From positions 1-64,000 of the forward strand of contig JADZBH010000044.1 in NCBI GenBank assembly GCA_020852175.1: a stretch of DNA of 64,000 nucleotides, in the 5' to 3' direction. Origin of the DNA: Bryobacterales bacterium (lineage in GTDB: Bacteria; Acidobacteriota; Terriglobia; Bryobacterales; Bryobacteraceae). This document shows, one piece after another, positions 40,941 through 50,326 of this stretch (positions are counted from its first letter, which is position 1; the number at the start of each line of letters is the position of its first letter). The notes under the pieces were generated by a model, which was not told where the DNA came from, did no database searches, and saw only the letters and a list, made by a program, of their open reading frames with translations. Position numbers and translations under genes: made by a program.

Positions 40941-43900
40941 CTACGCGCCTAGTCCTGCCAGCAGCCGTTCGGCGCTTTCCAGCAAAGCGCCGGCGCCATC
41001 GCCGTGCACGGGCACGCGGAGAATGCCCGCCGGAGTAAACGACGCCCCCTGCGTCGCGCGTACCACTTCCATCAGGCGCATCGGATCCACCTGAGAGCCG
41101 GGATGGAACTTCACGTTGATCGCGCCGCCGCGGCGGTCGATGGTCTCGATGGCCAGCGCTTCGGCGGCGCTTTTCAGCACGGCGAACCGCAGCAGCAGAC
41201 GGAGGGAATCGGGCGGGGCGCCATAACGGTCATCGAGCTCCTCCAGGATGCCGCGCGCCTCCTCCGTGTTGGCCGCGCCGGCGATCCGCTTGTAGGCCCG
41301 CAGCCTCTGCGTTTCGTCGCCGATGTAAGTGTTGGGAATGCGGAGGTCGAGTCCCAGGTTCAGCGTCGCGTGCACTTCGGGCGCGACGGTTTCGCCGCGC
41401 AGCTCCTGCATGGTTTGTTCGAGCAGCTTCAGATACATGTCGTAGCCGACCGCGTCGATGTGGCCATGCTGCTCGCCGCCCAGCAGATTTCCGGCGCCGC
41501 GCAATTCCAGATCGAGCGCGGCGATCTTGAACCCGGCGCCCAGGTCGGAGAACTCGCGCAGGGCGGCCAGGCGCTTCCGCGCCACGTCGCTCAATTCGCC
41601 GGTTTCGGGCACAAGCAGGTACGCATACGCGCGGCGGTTCGAACGGCCCACGCGGCCGCGCAACTGGTACAACTCGCTCAGACCGTGCCGTTCGGCGTGT
41701 TCGATGATGATCGTGTTGGCCAGCGGAATGTCGAGGCCGTTCTCGACGATGGTGGTGGACACCAGCATGTCGAACTCATGCTTCATGAAGCCGAGCATCA
41801 CCTTCTCCAGTTCGGCTTCGCCCATCTGGCCGTGCCCCACGGCGAGGCGGCACTCCGGCACCAGTTCCTGCAGCCAACTGGCCCGCATCCAGATGGAATC
41901 GACGCGGTTGTGCAAAAAGTACACCTGCCCGCCCCGCGCCAGTTCCTGCTCGATGGCCGTTTTCACCATCTCGGGATGGAAGTGGGCCACGACGGTGTGA
42001 ATGGCCAGGCGGTCCTTGGGCGGCGTTTCAATCACGCTTAAGTCGCGCAGGCCGAGCATGGACATGTGCAATGTGCGCGGAATCGGCGTGGCGCTCATGG
42101 TGAGCACGTCGAGATTCTTGCGCAGTTGCTTCAGCCGCTCCTTGTGACGCACGCCGAAGCGCTGCTCCTCGTCCACCACCAACAGCCCAAGATCCTTGAA
42201 GACGACATCGCTGGAGAACAGCCGGTGCGTGCCCACGAGAATGTCGGCCTTTCCTTCGGCCGCATCCTCGATCGCCTGTTTGATCTCTTTCGGCGAGCGG
42301 AAACGGCTCACCATTTCAATGCGCACGGGGAAGGGCGCGAAACGGCGCTTGAAGGTCTCATAGTGCTGGAAGCAGAGCACCGTCGTCGGCGTGAGCACGG
42401 CCACCTGCTTGCCGTCGCCCAGGGCTTTGAACGCGGCGCGCATGGCGACCTCGGTTTTGCCGTAGCCCACGTCGCCGCACAGCAGACGGTCCATTGGCTG
42501 CAAGCTTTCCATGTCGCGTTTAATGTCCTTCACCGCGGCGAGTTGATCCTTGGTGGCGGTGTATTCGAAGGCATCCTCGAATTCGCGCTGCCAGTTGGAA
42601 TCGGGCGAAAAGGCGAAGCCCTCGGCCAAGCGCCGTTCGGCGTAGAGCTTCAACAACTCTTCGGCCATGTCGCGCATCCTGGCCTTCACGCGCGACTTGG
42701 TCTTCTGCCAGGTGGCGCCGCCGAGTTTATCCATCTGCGGCGGTTTCTCGGCCGCGCCGCGATAGGGTTCCACCAGGTCGAGGCGCTCCAGCGGAACATA
42801 CAGCTTGGAGCCGCCGGCGTATTCAATGAGCAGGAAGTCGTGCCTGGATTCGCCCTGCACCAGTTCCTTCACGCCGGTGAACTGGCCAATGCCGTGCGTG
42901 GCGTGCACGACGAAGTCGCCGGGCTTGAGATCGGCCAGGTCGGCGGCGAAGGCGCCCATTTCGCCGATGCGCGCCGGCGGACGGGCCACCAGCTCGGAAG
43001 TGTCGAACAGGTCCTCGGAGCCGAACAGCGCCAGGTGCGAGTCCGGCAGCAGGACGCCGCGCCGCACCGTGCCGCGGGCGAGAAACAGGCTTGCCGAAGA
43101 GCCGGCCATGAACTGCCGTTCGGCCACATAGGGCGAGGCGGCGCTCTGCGGATCGAGCGCGAGTTGGAAGGGAACCGAATATTCCTGAAAGATGTCGGCC
43201 AGGCGTTCGATTTCGCCGGCGCTGGCGGCAAAGAACAGGACACGATGGCCGCTTTCCACGATGGTGCGCGCCTCGGCCACGGCCACCGGCATGTTGCCGT
43301 GGAAGGCCATTGAAGGGCGCGACGGAATGCGAAGCGGCGCCGGCGACTGGCCCGCCAGGGCAAGCCCGGCGAGGTTGACGCGCGTGTGCCGCGAGAGATC
43401 CCTCTCCAACTCCTCCGCGCGCAGATAGACCTTGCCTGGGTCGACCGGCGATTCGCGTCCGGGCTCCTCGATGCGGACCCACATGCGCTCGGCGGCGGCG
43501 CCGGTCAATGCGGGCTCATCCACCAGGACGATGGGCTTTTCCAGTAGCGAGGCGATGGTGGCCGGGCGCGGACGTTCCTCCGGCACGCGCAATTCCCATC
43601 CCGGATAGGTCTCTCCGGACGGCGAGCCGATGGCCCGCAACAACTCGTGCGAGCGCGGCGCCTCCAACAGGGGCAGCAGCCGCGTGGCGCCGATCTTCAG
43701 CACGGACCGTTGCGTTTGGGGATCGAAGGCGCGCAGCGACTCCACCGTGTCGCCGAAGAATTCGATGCGCACGGGGCGCGAGGCCTCGGCGGGGAACACG
43801 TCCACGATGCCGCCGCGCACGGAATACTCGCCCCGCAACTCCACCGGTTCGCGCCGTTCATAGCCGATGCCGGACAGGTGCGCCAGCAGGTCTTCGAGCG

Positions 43901-44384
43901 CGATCTCGTCGCCCGAGCGCAATTCGAGCGCGAGGTTGCGGTAGAAGCCCGGCTCCTCGGCGCGTAACAACGCCGCGCCAGCCGGGGCGATGGTGATGGA
44001 CGATGCGCCGGCGCTCATGCGGTAAAGCGCGATGGCGCGTTTTTCGCTGATCTCCGAGTGCGGCGAGAGATTCTGCCAGGGCAGCACGTCGAGCGCGGGC
44101 AGGTACTGGGGCCGGTGGTCCTCGCGGCCTGAAACAATGAGACCGAAAAATGTTTCAACCAGCTCGAACAGCGTCTCGGCCGGTTTGCTGCCTTCGCAGA
44201 TCACCAGCAGCGGCCGCTCCACGGTTTGCCATAACAGCGTCAGATAGAGCGCCTTGGCCGTGGGCGTCAGGCCCTCGAGCGTGAAGGGTCCGCGTTCGCC
44301 CCGCACCAGCGAGCGCGCCAGTTCCTGGAAGGCTTCGTGGCGGCCGGCCGACGCCAGAAGATCGCGAATGGTGGCGCTTGTCAC
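40941..44384 (-). CDS. mfd: Transcription-repair coupling factor
   Basis: 1147 residues. The order is a UvrB-like N-terminal half, a CarD-like RNA-polymerase-interacting domain ([17 protein letters not shown], near the middle), a RecG-like helicase with Walker [15 protein letters not shown] and [12 protein letters not shown], and a C-terminal autoinhibitory TRCF domain. Mfd frees stalled RNA polymerase and recruits UvrA. The GTG start overlaps the stop of rfaE2 (GTGA), giving a phyH-rfaE2-mfd string. Confidence 0.96.
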   Translation of the reverse strand: MTSATIRDLLASAGRHEAFQELARSLVRGERGPFTLEGLTPTAKALYLTLLWQTVERPLLVICEGSKPAETLFELVETFFGLIVSGREDHRPQYLPALDVLPWQNLSPHSEISEKRAIALYRMSAGASSITIAPAGAALLRAEEPGFYRNLALELRSGDEIALEDLLAHLSGIGYERREPVELRGEYSVRGGIVDVFPAEASRPVRIEFFGDTVESLRAFDPQTQRSVLKIGATRLLPLLEAPRSHELLRAIGSPSGETYPGWELRVPEERPRPATIASLLEKPIVLVDEPALTGAAAERMWVRIEEPGRESPVDPGKVYLRAEELERDLSRHTRVNLAGLALAGQSPAPLRIPSRPSMAFHGNMPVAVAEARTIVESGHRVLFFAASAGEIERLADIFQEYSVPFQLALDPQSAASPYVAERQFMAGSSASLFLARGTVRRGVLLPDSHLALFGSEDLFDTSELVARPPARIGEMGAFAADLADLKPGDFVVHATHGIGQFTGVKELVQGESRHDFLLIEYAGGSKLYVPLERLDLVEPYRGAAEKPPQMDKLGGATWQKTKSRVKARMRDMAEELLKLYAERRLAEGFAFSPDSNWQREFEDAFEYTATKDQLAAVKDIKRDMESLQPMDRLLCGDVGYGKTEVAMRAAFKALGDGKQVAVLTPTTVLCFQHYETFKRRFAPFPVRIEMVSRFRSPKEIKQAIEDAAEGKADILVGTHRLFSSDVVFKDLGLLVVDEEQRFGVRHKERLKQLRKNLDVLTMSATPIPRTLHMSMLGLRDLSVIETPPKDRLAIHTVVAHFHPEMVKTAIEQELARGGQVYFLHNRVDSIWMRASWLQELVPECRLAVGHGQMGEAELEKVMLGFMKHEFDMLVSTTIVENGLDIPLANTIIIEHAERHGLSELYQLRGRVGRSNRRAYAYLLVPETGELSDVARKRLAALREFSDLGAGFKIAALDLELRGAGNLLGGEQHGHIDAVGYDMYLKLLEQTMQELRGETVAPEVHATLNLGLDLRIPNTYIGDETQRLRAYKRIAGAANTEEARGILEELDDRYGAPPDSLRLLLRFAVLKSAAEALAIETIDRRGGAINVKFHPGSQVDPMRLMEVVRATQGASFTPAGILRVPVHGDGAGALLESAERLLAGLGA

Positions 44385-44854
44385 GGCCGGCGGCGCAGCA
44401 GTTCCTGTTCAATGTTGGTGGAGGAAAAGCCTGGCTCCAGCGGCAGTGCGTGCACGGCGCCTCCGGCGGCTTCCACCTCCTCGCGTCCGGCGATGAAGTG
44501 GGACCAGTCGGCCCCTTTCACGAGCACGTCGGGCAGCACGGCGGCGATCAGTTCGCGCGGCGTGTCCTCGTCGAACAGCGTCACGGCGTCGACGGCTTCC
44601 AGCGCGCAGGCCAGGGCCACACGCTCGGCTTCGGGCGTCAGCGGGCGGCTTGGCCCTTTGTAGCGTGCCACGCTCGCATCGGTGTTCAGGGCGAGAATCA
44701 ACACGTCACCCAGCGAGCGCGACCGTTCCAGCAGCCGGACATGGCCCGGATGCAGCAGGTCGTAACACCCGTTCGTGAACACCACCTTCCTGCCCGCCTG
44801 TTTCCATTCGGCGCGGCGAACCTTCATTTCGTCCCGGGTGAAGTACTGTCCCAT
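44381..44854 (-). CDS. rfaE2: Heptose-1-phosphate adenylyltransferase (RfaE2 type)
   Basis: 157 residues, single nucleotidyltransferase domain. TNGCYDLLHPGHVRLL (27-42) holds the HxGH nucleotide site, LALNTDASV follows, and FSSTNIEQ near 143 replaces the ISSTxI motif. It corresponds to the second domain of HldE/RfaE, which makes ADP-heptose from heptose 1-phosphate for inner-core LPS. The matching kinase (RfaE1) is not in the window. Overlap with mfd is odd functionally. Heptosyltransferase genes lie 1 kb away on the opposite strand. Confidence 0.85.
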   Translation of the reverse strand: MGQYFTRDEMKVRRAEWKQAGRKVVFTNGCYDLLHPGHVRLLERSRSLGDVLILALNTDASVARYKGPSRPLTPEAERVALACALEAVDAVTLFDEDTPRELIAAVLPDVLVKGADWSHFIAGREEVEAAGGAVHALPLEPGFSSTNIEQELLRRRP

Positions 44855-44861
44855 GCGTCTC

Positions 44862-45644
44862 CTATTTGAGAAAACCGCTGCGGCCTTCGTGTCCGGCCGT
44901 CACGGCGTCGTTCAGCGGATCGTCGATGGCCAGCAGTTCGCGCAATCGCGCGTCGAGCGCCGCCAGTGTTTCGGGCCGCAACAATTTCTTCTGATATTGT
45001 TGCTGAGGTTGATCGCGGCGCGCATAGAAAGAATGCAGAGCGCGGCGCGGCCGGCCGGTGCGGTTCTGCGTGCCGCCGTGCCAGCAGTGCGCGTTCATCA
45101 CCACTACTGTTCCTTCGGGCGCCGTCACGATCACCTCTCCGGGATGCGGCCCGGCGGGGTCGCTCATCGCCTCGTGCGGCAGTTTGCCCCAAAGGTGCGA
45201 ACCGGGCACCACGCGGATGGCGCCGTTGTCCGCGGTGAAGCCGTCCAGCATCCAAACCGTGTTGCAGACCGAGTAGCCGCGCTCATCGGCCACCGCGCCC
45301 ATATCGGCGTGCAGCGGCTGCGGCGCTCCGTTATGCGGGTTCGCCGAGCGCGCGTTCAGGCTGCTCAGCTTGAAGCCGGCGTTCAACACGTGGCCCACGA
45401 GTTCCAGCACGCCCTGGTCGCCCGCGATGCGCCGGAATACCTCGCCCTTGTCCATCAGGTTGGCGAGCCGCCGCGCACCTGCCTCCTGGCGGAATTCGCT
45501 GCCCGCCGCCGCGCCCTCTTCGTCGAACAACTCCTCCACACGCGCGCGCGCCTCCCGCAGCAATGCTCCGGACATGTAGCCGGGCAGGACGGCATAACCC
45601 AGTTCGTCCAACTGTCGCCGTTGCGCGGGAGTCACAGTTGTCAT
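44862..45644 (-). CDS. Phytanoyl-CoA dioxygenase family Fe(II)/2-oxoglutarate enzyme
   Basis: 260 residues. Iron-binding His112-x-Asp114 (PLHADMG) and His189 (CWHGG) with the 2-oxoglutarate-binding Arg near 200 (NRTGRPRRAL) form the complete facial triad on a double-stranded beta-helix. Family members hydroxylate diverse small molecules; acyl-CoA is not implied. It begins the string with rfaE2 and mfd, separated by 7 bases. The substrate is unknown. Proximity to LPS genes leaves open a lipid A or core modification. Confidence 0.82.
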   Translation of the reverse strand: MTTVTPAQRRQLDELGYAVLPGYMSGALLREARARVEELFDEEGAAAGSEFRQEAGARRLANLMDKGEVFRRIAGDQGVLELVGHVLNAGFKLSSLNARSANPHNGAPQPLHADMGAVADERGYSVCNTVWMLDGFTADNGAIRVVPGSHLWGKLPHEAMSDPAGPHPGEVIVTAPEGTVVVMNAHCWHGGTQNRTGRPRRALHSFYARRDQPQQQYQKKLLRPETLAALDARLRELLAIDDPLNDAVTAGHEGRSGFLK

Positions 45645-45677
45645 TTTATCCGCCTGCTAGCATGAGATCGTCCGCCC

Positions 45678-46718
45678 ATGCACGCGCCGAGCAAGTTGAT
45701 GATCCGCGCCACGAACTGGCTGGGCGATGCCGTCATGAGCCTGCCCGCGCTCCGGTTGGTGCGGGCGCGCTTTCCCGATGCGCACATCGCCGTTCTGGCC
45801 AGGCCTTGGGTGGCCGATCTGTATGGCCGCGAGACGTGGCTGAACGAAGTGATTCCCTATACGCCCGCGCCGGGACGTACGCGGTTCGGTGAAAAATGGC
45901 GGGCCGGACGCGCTCTTGCCGCTCGCGGGTTCGATACGGCGCTGCTGCTGCCCAATTCGTTCGAAGCAGCGGCGGTGGCGTTTCTGGCGCGCATTCCGAA
46001 CCGGCTGGGCTATGCTCGCGACGGCCGCGGCTGGCTGCTCACCCAGTCGGTCGAGCCGCCGCCGAAGGGCAGCATACCGGCGCATGAGGTCTTTTACTAT
46101 TTGGAACTGATCCGCCGCGCCGGGTGGCTCGACGCGCTGCCCGCCGAAGCGGCGCCGGAACTGGAAGGCGTGGCGGAGGCGCGCGTGCAGGGCGTGGCGC
46201 ATCTGGAAGCGCGCGGGCTCGGCGGGCCTGTCCTGGGCGTCAGCCCGGGGGCGGCGTTTGGAACGGCCAAACGCTGGTATCCGGAGCGTTTCGCCGAGGC
46301 TGCCGTCACCGTTGCGCGCGAGCGCGGACTGGCCGTGGCCGTGTTCGGATCGGCGGCCGAGCGCGATTTGTGCGAACTGGTGCACACCACCGCGGGCCCC
46401 CAAGTCCGCGCCGCCCACAACTTCGCCGGGGAAACCACACTGCGCCAGTTCATCGACTGCGCCGCTGCCTGCCGGGCGTTTCTCACCAACGATTCGGGCT
46501 CCATGCACATCGCCTATGCGTTGCGCGTGCCGACGGTGGCCGTGTTCGGCCCTACCGACCACATCGGTACGGGGCCGTGCGGCGCTCACACCCGGATTGT
46601 GCGCCACCCCGTCGAGTGCAGCCCCTGCAAGCTGCGCGAATGCCCCATCGACCACCGCTGCATGCAAGGCGTAAGGCCTGACGAGGTGGCGCGCGCGGTA
46701 CTGGAACTGCTCAAATAG
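45678..46718 (+). CDS. waaF: ADP-heptose:LPS heptosyltransferase II
   Basis: 346 residues, GT9 family with GT-B fold. The N-terminus LMIRATNWLGDAVMSLPALR is the classic WaaF start. LGVSPGAAFGTAKRWYPERF and FLTNDSGSMHIAYAL are the ADP-heptose-binding blocks, and ECSPCKLRECPIDHRCM is the typical Cys-rich C-terminal element. It transfers the second heptose of the LPS inner core. It leads a plus-strand cluster with waaC and is divergent from the dioxygenase gene. Confidence 0.9.
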   Translation: MHAPSKLMIRATNWLGDAVMSLPALRLVRARFPDAHIAVLARPWVADLYGRETWLNEVIPYTPAPGRTRFGEKWRAGRALAARGFDTALLLPNSFEAAAVAFLARIPNRLGYARDGRGWLLTQSVEPPPKGSIPAHEVFYYLELIRRAGWLDALPAEAAPELEGVAEARVQGVAHLEARGLGGPVLGVSPGAAFGTAKRWYPERFAEAAVTVARERGLAVAVFGSAAERDLCELVHTTAGPQVRAAHNFAGETTLRQFIDCAAACRAFLTNDSGSMHIAYALRVPTVAVFGPTDHIGTGPCGAHTRIVRHPVECSPCKLRECPIDHRCMQGVRPDEVARAVLELLK

Positions 46719-46723
46719 TAACC

Positions 46724-47158
46724 TTGGATACCCGCAGCAAGATTCTCGCCTGGGCCGGCGCGCGTGCGCTCGTGGAGCAGGCGCGGCCGCCGCTGGTGAC
46801 GGGCCATTTCGATCCGCTCACCGCCGGACATGCCCGCCGCCTGGCCGCTCTGGCGGAAACACACGGACCACTTTTTGTTTTAATCACCGAACCGCCCGAT
46901 CCGGTGCTCCCGGCCGGCGCCCGCGCCCATCTGGTCGCCGCGCTGGCCTGCGTCCAATGCGTCATGCTCGCTCCGCCGGAAGGTCCCGAGGCGGTGTTGG
47001 CGGCCTTCCCGCCGGAGCGTGTTCTGCGCGGCGAAGAGGCCGACCTGGAGTTGCGAGAGGCGCTCCAGAGCCATGTGCGGGCGCGCCACGCCCAATCCGC
47101 AGCCATTCCCGGCGAAGCCGCGCCGGGAGGCGCGGAGCCGGACAAAGAAGATTCGTGA
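46724..47158 (+). CDS. Cytidylyltransferase-fold protein in LPS cluster
   Basis: 144 residues. TGHFDPLTAGHARRL (27-41) is a clear HxGH-type nucleotidyltransferase motif at the start of a Rossmann-like domain. The C-terminal ISSTxI-type block is absent and the tail is Pro/Ala/Glu-rich. It resembles a divergent relative of RfaE2. The TTG start, five bases after the waaF stop, is the only plausible one, and the stop overlaps the waaC ATG (TGATG). The tight placement between two heptosyltransferases suggests a role in ADP-heptose supply, which is inference. Confidence 0.7.
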   Translation: MDTRSKILAWAGARALVEQARPPLVTGHFDPLTAGHARRLAALAETHGPLFVLITEPPDPVLPAGARAHLVAALACVQCVMLAPPEGPEAVLAAFPPERVLRGEEADLELREALQSHVRARHAQSAAIPGEAAPGGAEPDKEDS

Positions 47159-48144
47159 TGGCCGGGCCGCGCATTCTTCTGGTTCGCCTGGGCGCCATGG
47201 GCGACATTCTGCATACGCTACCCGCGGCGGCCACGGTTCGCGCCAACCTGCCCGATGCGCGGATCGCGTGGCTTGTGGAGCCGCGCTGGCAACCTTTGCT
47301 GGAAGGCCATCCGGCCTTGGATGAGTGCATACCGTTCGACCGCCGGCAGTGGCGTCAACTACCCTCGCGCATTGCCGCACTGCGCGCGCGCGGGTTCGAC
47401 CTGGCGATCGACTTCCAGGGATTGTTGAAATCGGCGCTTCCGGCGCGTTTGTGTGGCGCCGCGCGGGTGATGGGTTACTCGCGCGAGGCGGCGCGCGAAC
47501 GATGGGCGGCGCTGTTCTACACGCGCGTCTGCCAGCCGCGCTCGGCGCACATCGTGGACCGGCATCTCGAACTGGCCCTGATGGCGGCCGGACCTCAGCG
47601 CGTGGTGCGTTTCGATGTGCCTCCGGGCAGGGAAGAAGCGCCGCTGCCGGAACGCTTCGTGCTCGCCTCGCCGCTGGCCGGGTGGGGCGCGAAGCAGTGG
47701 CCGCTGGAACGTTATGGAGAGCTGGCCGGGCTGCTCGCCGCACAGTTCGCGACGCCCCTGGTGTTGAACGGCGCCCCGGCGCAGGCCGAAGCGTTGCGCG
47801 CCATCCCGGGCGTGACGGTTCATGTCTCCGGACTGCCTGGCCTGATCGACGCGACGCGGCGTGCGGCGGCGGTAATCGGGCTGGACAGCGGCCCTCTGCA
47901 TCTGGCGGCGGCGCTGCGCAAACCAGGCGTGGCGCTGTTCGGTCCCACCGACCCCGCGCGCAACGGGCCGTACTGTGAGACGATCACCGTGTTGCGGGAT
48001 GCAACTTCGCGTACCAGTTATCGACGCACCAGCGGGACCGAGTCCGGCATGGCCGCGACCGGCGCCGCGCGGGTGATGGAGATTCTCTCGGGCGTATTGC
48101 GGCAGGCTCCAGCCGCTCCGCCCGTGCCGCGAGCCACCGCATGA
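47158..48144 (+). CDS. waaC: ADP-heptose:LPS heptosyltransferase I
   Basis: 328 residues, GT9 family. The N-terminus ILLVRLGAMGDILHTLPAA is characteristic of WaaC. AIDFQGLLKSALPARL and VIGLDSGPLHLAAALRKPGVALFGPTDP (shortened here to its blocks GLDSGPLHLAAAL and ALFGPTDP) are the donor-binding motifs. It attaches the first heptose to Kdo. The ATG start overlaps the previous gene's stop, and its own stop overlaps the methyltransferase gene by four bases, so all four genes form one operon. Confidence 0.9.
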   Translation: MAGPRILLVRLGAMGDILHTLPAAATVRANLPDARIAWLVEPRWQPLLEGHPALDECIPFDRRQWRQLPSRIAALRARGFDLAIDFQGLLKSALPARLCGAARVMGYSREAARERWAALFYTRVCQPRSAHIVDRHLELALMAAGPQRVVRFDVPPGREEAPLPERFVLASPLAGWGAKQWPLERYGELAGLLAAQFATPLVLNGAPAQAEALRAIPGVTVHVSGLPGLIDATRRAAAVIGLDSGPLHLAAALRKPGVALFGPTDPARNGPYCETITVLRDATSRTSYRRTSGTESGMAATGAARVMEILSGVLRQAPAAPPVPRATA

Positions 48145-48692
48145 GCCGCCGCTACTGGTTTCCGAAACATTATGCCGACCTGGTGCAGAGGCTCCGCGTG
48201 CCGGCGGGCTTCGCGCTGCTGGCGGCGTTTCTGTTGCTGGCCGCGCCGTCGATGCTCACGCTCGCGCTGGGCGCGCCGGTGTCGGCGCTCGGACTGCTGC
48301 TGCGTTCCTGGGCGGCGGGCCACCTGGCGAAAAACGAATCGCTCGCCACATCCGGTCCCTACGCGGTCACGCGCAATCCGCTCTATCTCGGCTCGCTGGC
48401 CGCCGCGCTCGGCCTTGGCCTGGCTGGAGGCAGCCTGTGGCTGCTGTTGCTACTGCTGGCCGTCTTCGTGCTGGTCTACTATCCGGTGATGGAACTGGAA
48501 GAACAACATCTACGGAATTTGTTTCCGGACTACGCCGCCTATGCCGACAGCGTTCCGCTTCTCGCTCCCCTGCGCGCGCCACGGGGGCCATTGGGCGGTT
48601 TCCGTTGGAAGTTGTGGCGGCGCAACGAAGAGTACAAGGCACTGCTTGGCTTTCTGGTGGCGCTGCTGTATCTACTCTGGCGCGTGGGATGA
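48141..48692 (+). CDS. Isoprenylcysteine/phospholipid-type membrane methyltransferase
   Basis: 183 residues with four to five membrane helices. GPYAVTRNPLYLGSL and the later EEQHLRNLFPDYAAY are the SAM-binding signature of the ICMT/PEMT family. In bacteria these integral-membrane enzymes methylate lipids or small molecules; protein prenylation is not expected. The gene is the last of the waaF-waaC operon (ATGA overlap) and ends before a hairpin terminator, so modification of an LPS or lipid component is a reasonable guess. Confidence 0.8.
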   Translation: MSRRYWFPKHYADLVQRLRVPAGFALLAAFLLLAAPSMLTLALGAPVSALGLLLRSWAAGHLAKNESLATSGPYAVTRNPLYLGSLAAALGLGLAGGSLWLLLLLLAVFVLVYYPVMELEEQHLRNLFPDYAAYADSVPLLAPLRAPRGPLGGFRWKLWRRNEEYKALLGFLVALLYLLWRVG

Positions 48693-48715
48693 GGCTTTCC
48701 CTGGGAGACATGAAA

Positions 48716-48746
48716 GGGGCGAACCGCGTGGCTCGCCCCTCTTTTC
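48716..48746. terminator. Hairpin terminator, same stem as at 18.7 kb
   Basis: GGGGCGAACC and GGCTCGCCCC arms (one mismatch) with a 4-base loop are followed by TCTTTTC on the plus strand and CTTTC on the minus strand. It lies between the convergent LPS operon and the enolase-superfamily gene and probably serves both. The stem and its mismatch position are identical to the one at 18701-18726. Confidence 0.75.
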
Positions 48747-48770
48747 AGGTGCGTTTGATCGCGAGCCGGG

Positions 48771-50198
48771 TTACGACCAGAGACGGTCGTTGGTCCGGTC
48801 CACGTTCCATTCCGTGGTGGGCGCGAAGTACTGCTCGCCCTGCACCAGGTGCTGCTTCACCACCTCTTCGTTCAATGTAACGCCCAGGCCCGGCGTGTTG
48901 GGCACCGTGGCGAAACCCTTGTCGAAGAGCGGCTTGTGGCCGTGCACCAGATCCTCCCACCAGGGCACGTCCACCGAGTGATGTTCGAGCGCGATGAAAT
49001 TCTCCGTGGCCGCGGCGCAGTGCACGTTAGCCATGAAACTGACGGGCGTGCCGGCGAAGTGCATCGCCATGGCGACGCCCTCTTCCTGGCACAGGTCGCC
49101 GATGCGCTTGGTTTCAAACAGTCCGCCTGAAGTCGCCAGGTCGGGATGAACGATATCGACGGCGTGCATGCGAGCCAGTTTCAGGAAGTCCTCCTTAAGG
49201 TAGATGTCCTCGCCGGTCAGGATGGGAATGTCCACGGCATCGGTGATCTTCTTCATCAGTTCGCCATACTGCCAGGGGATCATGTCCTCCAGCCAGGCCA
49301 TGTTGTATTTTTCAAGCGCCTTGCCAAGGCGGATGCAGGAGTTTAAACCGATGTGTCCGAAGTGGTCCGACGCCAGCGGCACCTCCCAGCCGATCTGCTC
49401 ACGCACCTTGGCGACGTAGTCGGCCATCAGTTCAACGCCCTTCGGCGTAAGTTCCATGCCGGTGAACATGTGTTGCGTGCGGAAGTGGTCGCGGCTCGTT
49501 GTTCCCAGGGGCCGCGAAACCGTGCCGGGAATGCGCTCGACCAGTCCCACGCCCAGATCCATCTTCAGGAAAGTGAAGCCCATCCCGTCCACGCGGGCCT
49601 TCAGTTTTCTGCCGAATTCGGAGGCGTCCTGCACCTGAGTCGTGTCGGCATAGCAGCGCACTTTGTCTCTGAACTTACCGCCGAGTAACTGGTAAGCAGG
49701 TACGTTGTACGCCTTTCCGGCCAGGTCGCACAGGGCCATTTCCACGCCACAAACACCGCCGCCCTGCCTCGCATGGCCGCCGAACTGTTTGATTTTGCGG
49801 AAAATCTTATCGATGTCACAAGGATTCTCTCCGAGTAACCTGCTTTTCAGCACAAGGGCGTAGTTCTTACTGGCCCCGTCACGCACCTCGCCCAGGCCAT
49901 AGACGCCCTGGTTCGTGTCGATGCGGATGACCGGGCACGTCATGGGCGCGCGCGCGACAACGGCCACGCGCAGGTCCGTGATCTTCAAGTCGGACGGCTT
50001 GGAGTTCGTGTTCACGTTCTGCTGGTAGGCTTCGATGGTCTGGTTGTCCCAGAAACCGAGGGCGGCGGCGCCGATGGCGGCCGAACGCAGCCAGTCGCGG
50101 CGGCTTGCGCCTCCGGGGAACGGGATGCGGGGCGCCTGGGCCGGCCTCGACGATGAGAGATGGGTTCGGTCAAGCAGCTTGAAAATTGACGGTTTCAT
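48771..50198 (-). CDS. Tat-exported mandelate racemase/muconate lactonizing family enzyme
   Basis: 475 residues, enolase superfamily. An SRRDWLRSAAIGAAALG signal lies at 32-48, so export by the Tat route is likely, uncommon for this superfamily. Metal ligands are Asp278 (ASDHFGH), Glu304 (WLEDM) and Glu330 (TGEDIY). Lys212 (FLKMDLG) and His380 are candidate acid/base residues. Such enzymes dehydrate or racemise sugar acids. It would complement the exported aldo/keto reductase next door, but a terminator separates the two. Confidence 0.85.
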   Translation of the reverse strand: MKPSIFKLLDRTHLSSSRPAQAPRIPFPGGASRRDWLRSAAIGAAALGFWDNQTIEAYQQNVNTNSKPSDLKITDLRVAVVARAPMTCPVIRIDTNQGVYGLGEVRDGASKNYALVLKSRLLGENPCDIDKIFRKIKQFGGHARQGGGVCGVEMALCDLAGKAYNVPAYQLLGGKFRDKVRCYADTTQVQDASEFGRKLKARVDGMGFTFLKMDLGVGLVERIPGTVSRPLGTTSRDHFRTQHMFTGMELTPKGVELMADYVAKVREQIGWEVPLASDHFGHIGLNSCIRLGKALEKYNMAWLEDMIPWQYGELMKKITDAVDIPILTGEDIYLKEDFLKLARMHAVDIVHPDLATSGGLFETKRIGDLCQEEGVAMAMHFAGTPVSFMANVHCAAATENFIALEHHSVDVPWWEDLVHGHKPLFDKGFATVPNTPGLGVTLNEEVVKQHLVQGEQYFAPTTEWNVDRTNDRLWS

Positions 50199-50261
50199 CC
50201 TGTACCAATCTTTCTTTTTATTCCAGGCGACTTACGTCGCCGGCTGAATTCTATCATTAAG

Positions 50262-50299
50262 GAAAAGCAAACGCGTACGGCCAGCTAAGACCGTACGCG
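50262..50299 (-). terminator. Rho-independent terminator of aldo/keto reductase gene
   Basis: On the minus strand CGCGTACGG and CCGTACGCG form a perfect 9-bp stem with a 10-base loop, followed by TTTGCTTTTCC, 28 bases after the stop. It isolates the reductase transcript from the enolase-superfamily gene downstream. Confidence 0.8.
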
Positions 50300-50326
50300 A
50301 GCTAAAAGTATGAGTGTTTCGCCGGC

